NCBI GenBank assembly: GCA_040400005.1
Contig: JBBARC010000012.1
Span: 3,319 to 67,318, forward strand
Origin: JBBARC01 sp040400005
GTDB lineage: Bacteria; Pseudomonadota; Alphaproteobacteria; Acetobacterales; Acetobacteraceae
Direction of reading: 5' to 3'
DNA: 64,000 bases
Positions 63,947 to 64,000 of this stretch are shown here, in pieces. The notes below the pieces were generated by a model. It did not search any database. It saw only the letters and a list, made by a program, of their open reading frames with translations, and was not told the DNA's origin. A program made the translations under genes and the position numbers. Positions within the stretch are counted from its first letter, which is position 1. Each line of letters opens with the position of its first letter.

Positions 63947-64000
63947 GGCTGGGTTTTGGTTTGGAATTGCCGACTTTAATTCATTGATATTGCTTTGAAT

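Overview
The window is a GC-rich stretch of alphaproteobacterial chromosome, most likely from the Acetobacteraceae/Rhodospirillales. The evidence is gene content: a slt-dapA-smpB neighbourhood, a coxB-coxA-ctaB-(CoxF-like)-coxC-DUF983-SURF1 oxidase operon, PmtA-type phospholipid methylation, a PutA without DNA-binding domain, and two-gene DUF1214/DUF1254 units. No rRNA, no intact tRNA and no CRISPR array is visible. Most of it is ordinary housekeeping chromosome; the last 1.5 kb looks like the start of an integrated element.

Layout. 1-4.0 kb: zinc homeostasis (zur on the minus strand, znuA-znuC-znuB on the plus strand) with a VapBC toxin-antitoxin pair between them. 4.3-9.1 kb: class II aldolase, lytic transglycosylase, dapA, smpB and a SemiSWEET sugar transporter. 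9.1-15.1 kb: tamA-tamB outer-membrane translocation module. 15.2-22.3 kb: pmtA, then the aa3-type cytochrome c oxidase operon, in which no cox11/ctaG is found, ending with SURF1 and DUF192. 22.4-24.9 kb: an alpha/beta hydrolase-SDR operon divergent from a TetR regulator, with a perfect palindrome between them. 25.2-28.4 kb: glnK-amtB ammonium uptake and a UbiH-type hydroxylase. 28.6-36.2 kb: rmlBACD dTDP-rhamnose synthesis with two glycosyltransferases, one a 1001-residue double GT2 enzyme. 36.4-43.5 kb: nudC, a lipoprotein, recQ, an OmpA-domain protein and cydDC. 43.7-48 kb: an arylsulfatase/DUF1214/DUF1254 operon, a gene broken by an in-frame stop, and a REP-associated transposase (RAYT) between inverted REPs. 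48-51 kb: pdxA-pdxJ and an ornithine/lysine-type decarboxylase. 51.4-61.1 kb: YihY, DUF429, a diguanylate cyclase, Ppx/GppA, RlmE, PutA and an unknown protein. 61.3-62.4 kb: an Xre/MbcA-RES toxin-antitoxin pair. 62.5 kb to the end: a tRNA-Phe 3' fragment followed by a tyrosine integrase, read as the boundary of a genomic island whose cargo lies beyond the window.

The strongest unexplained signal is a dispersed non-coding element of about 150-200 bp: seven full copies and one half copy (near 5.1, 8.6, 15.9, 31.9, 36.3, 40.1, 43.6 and 51.3 kb). Each has long terminal inverted repeats, each arm holds its own AT-rich hairpin with one of two loop types, and the core is GC-rich. Copies sit in every gene orientation, often abut or provide stop codons, and one is flanked by a 13-bp direct repeat. 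They look like a MITE-type or structured-RNA repeat family. Other short repeats are notable: a 22-bp tandem repeat upstream of glnK that resembles degenerate sigma-54 sites, 14-bp T-tract repeats before coxC, 15-bp repeats that lengthen a signal peptide, and a 220-bp inverted repeat between tetR and amtB.
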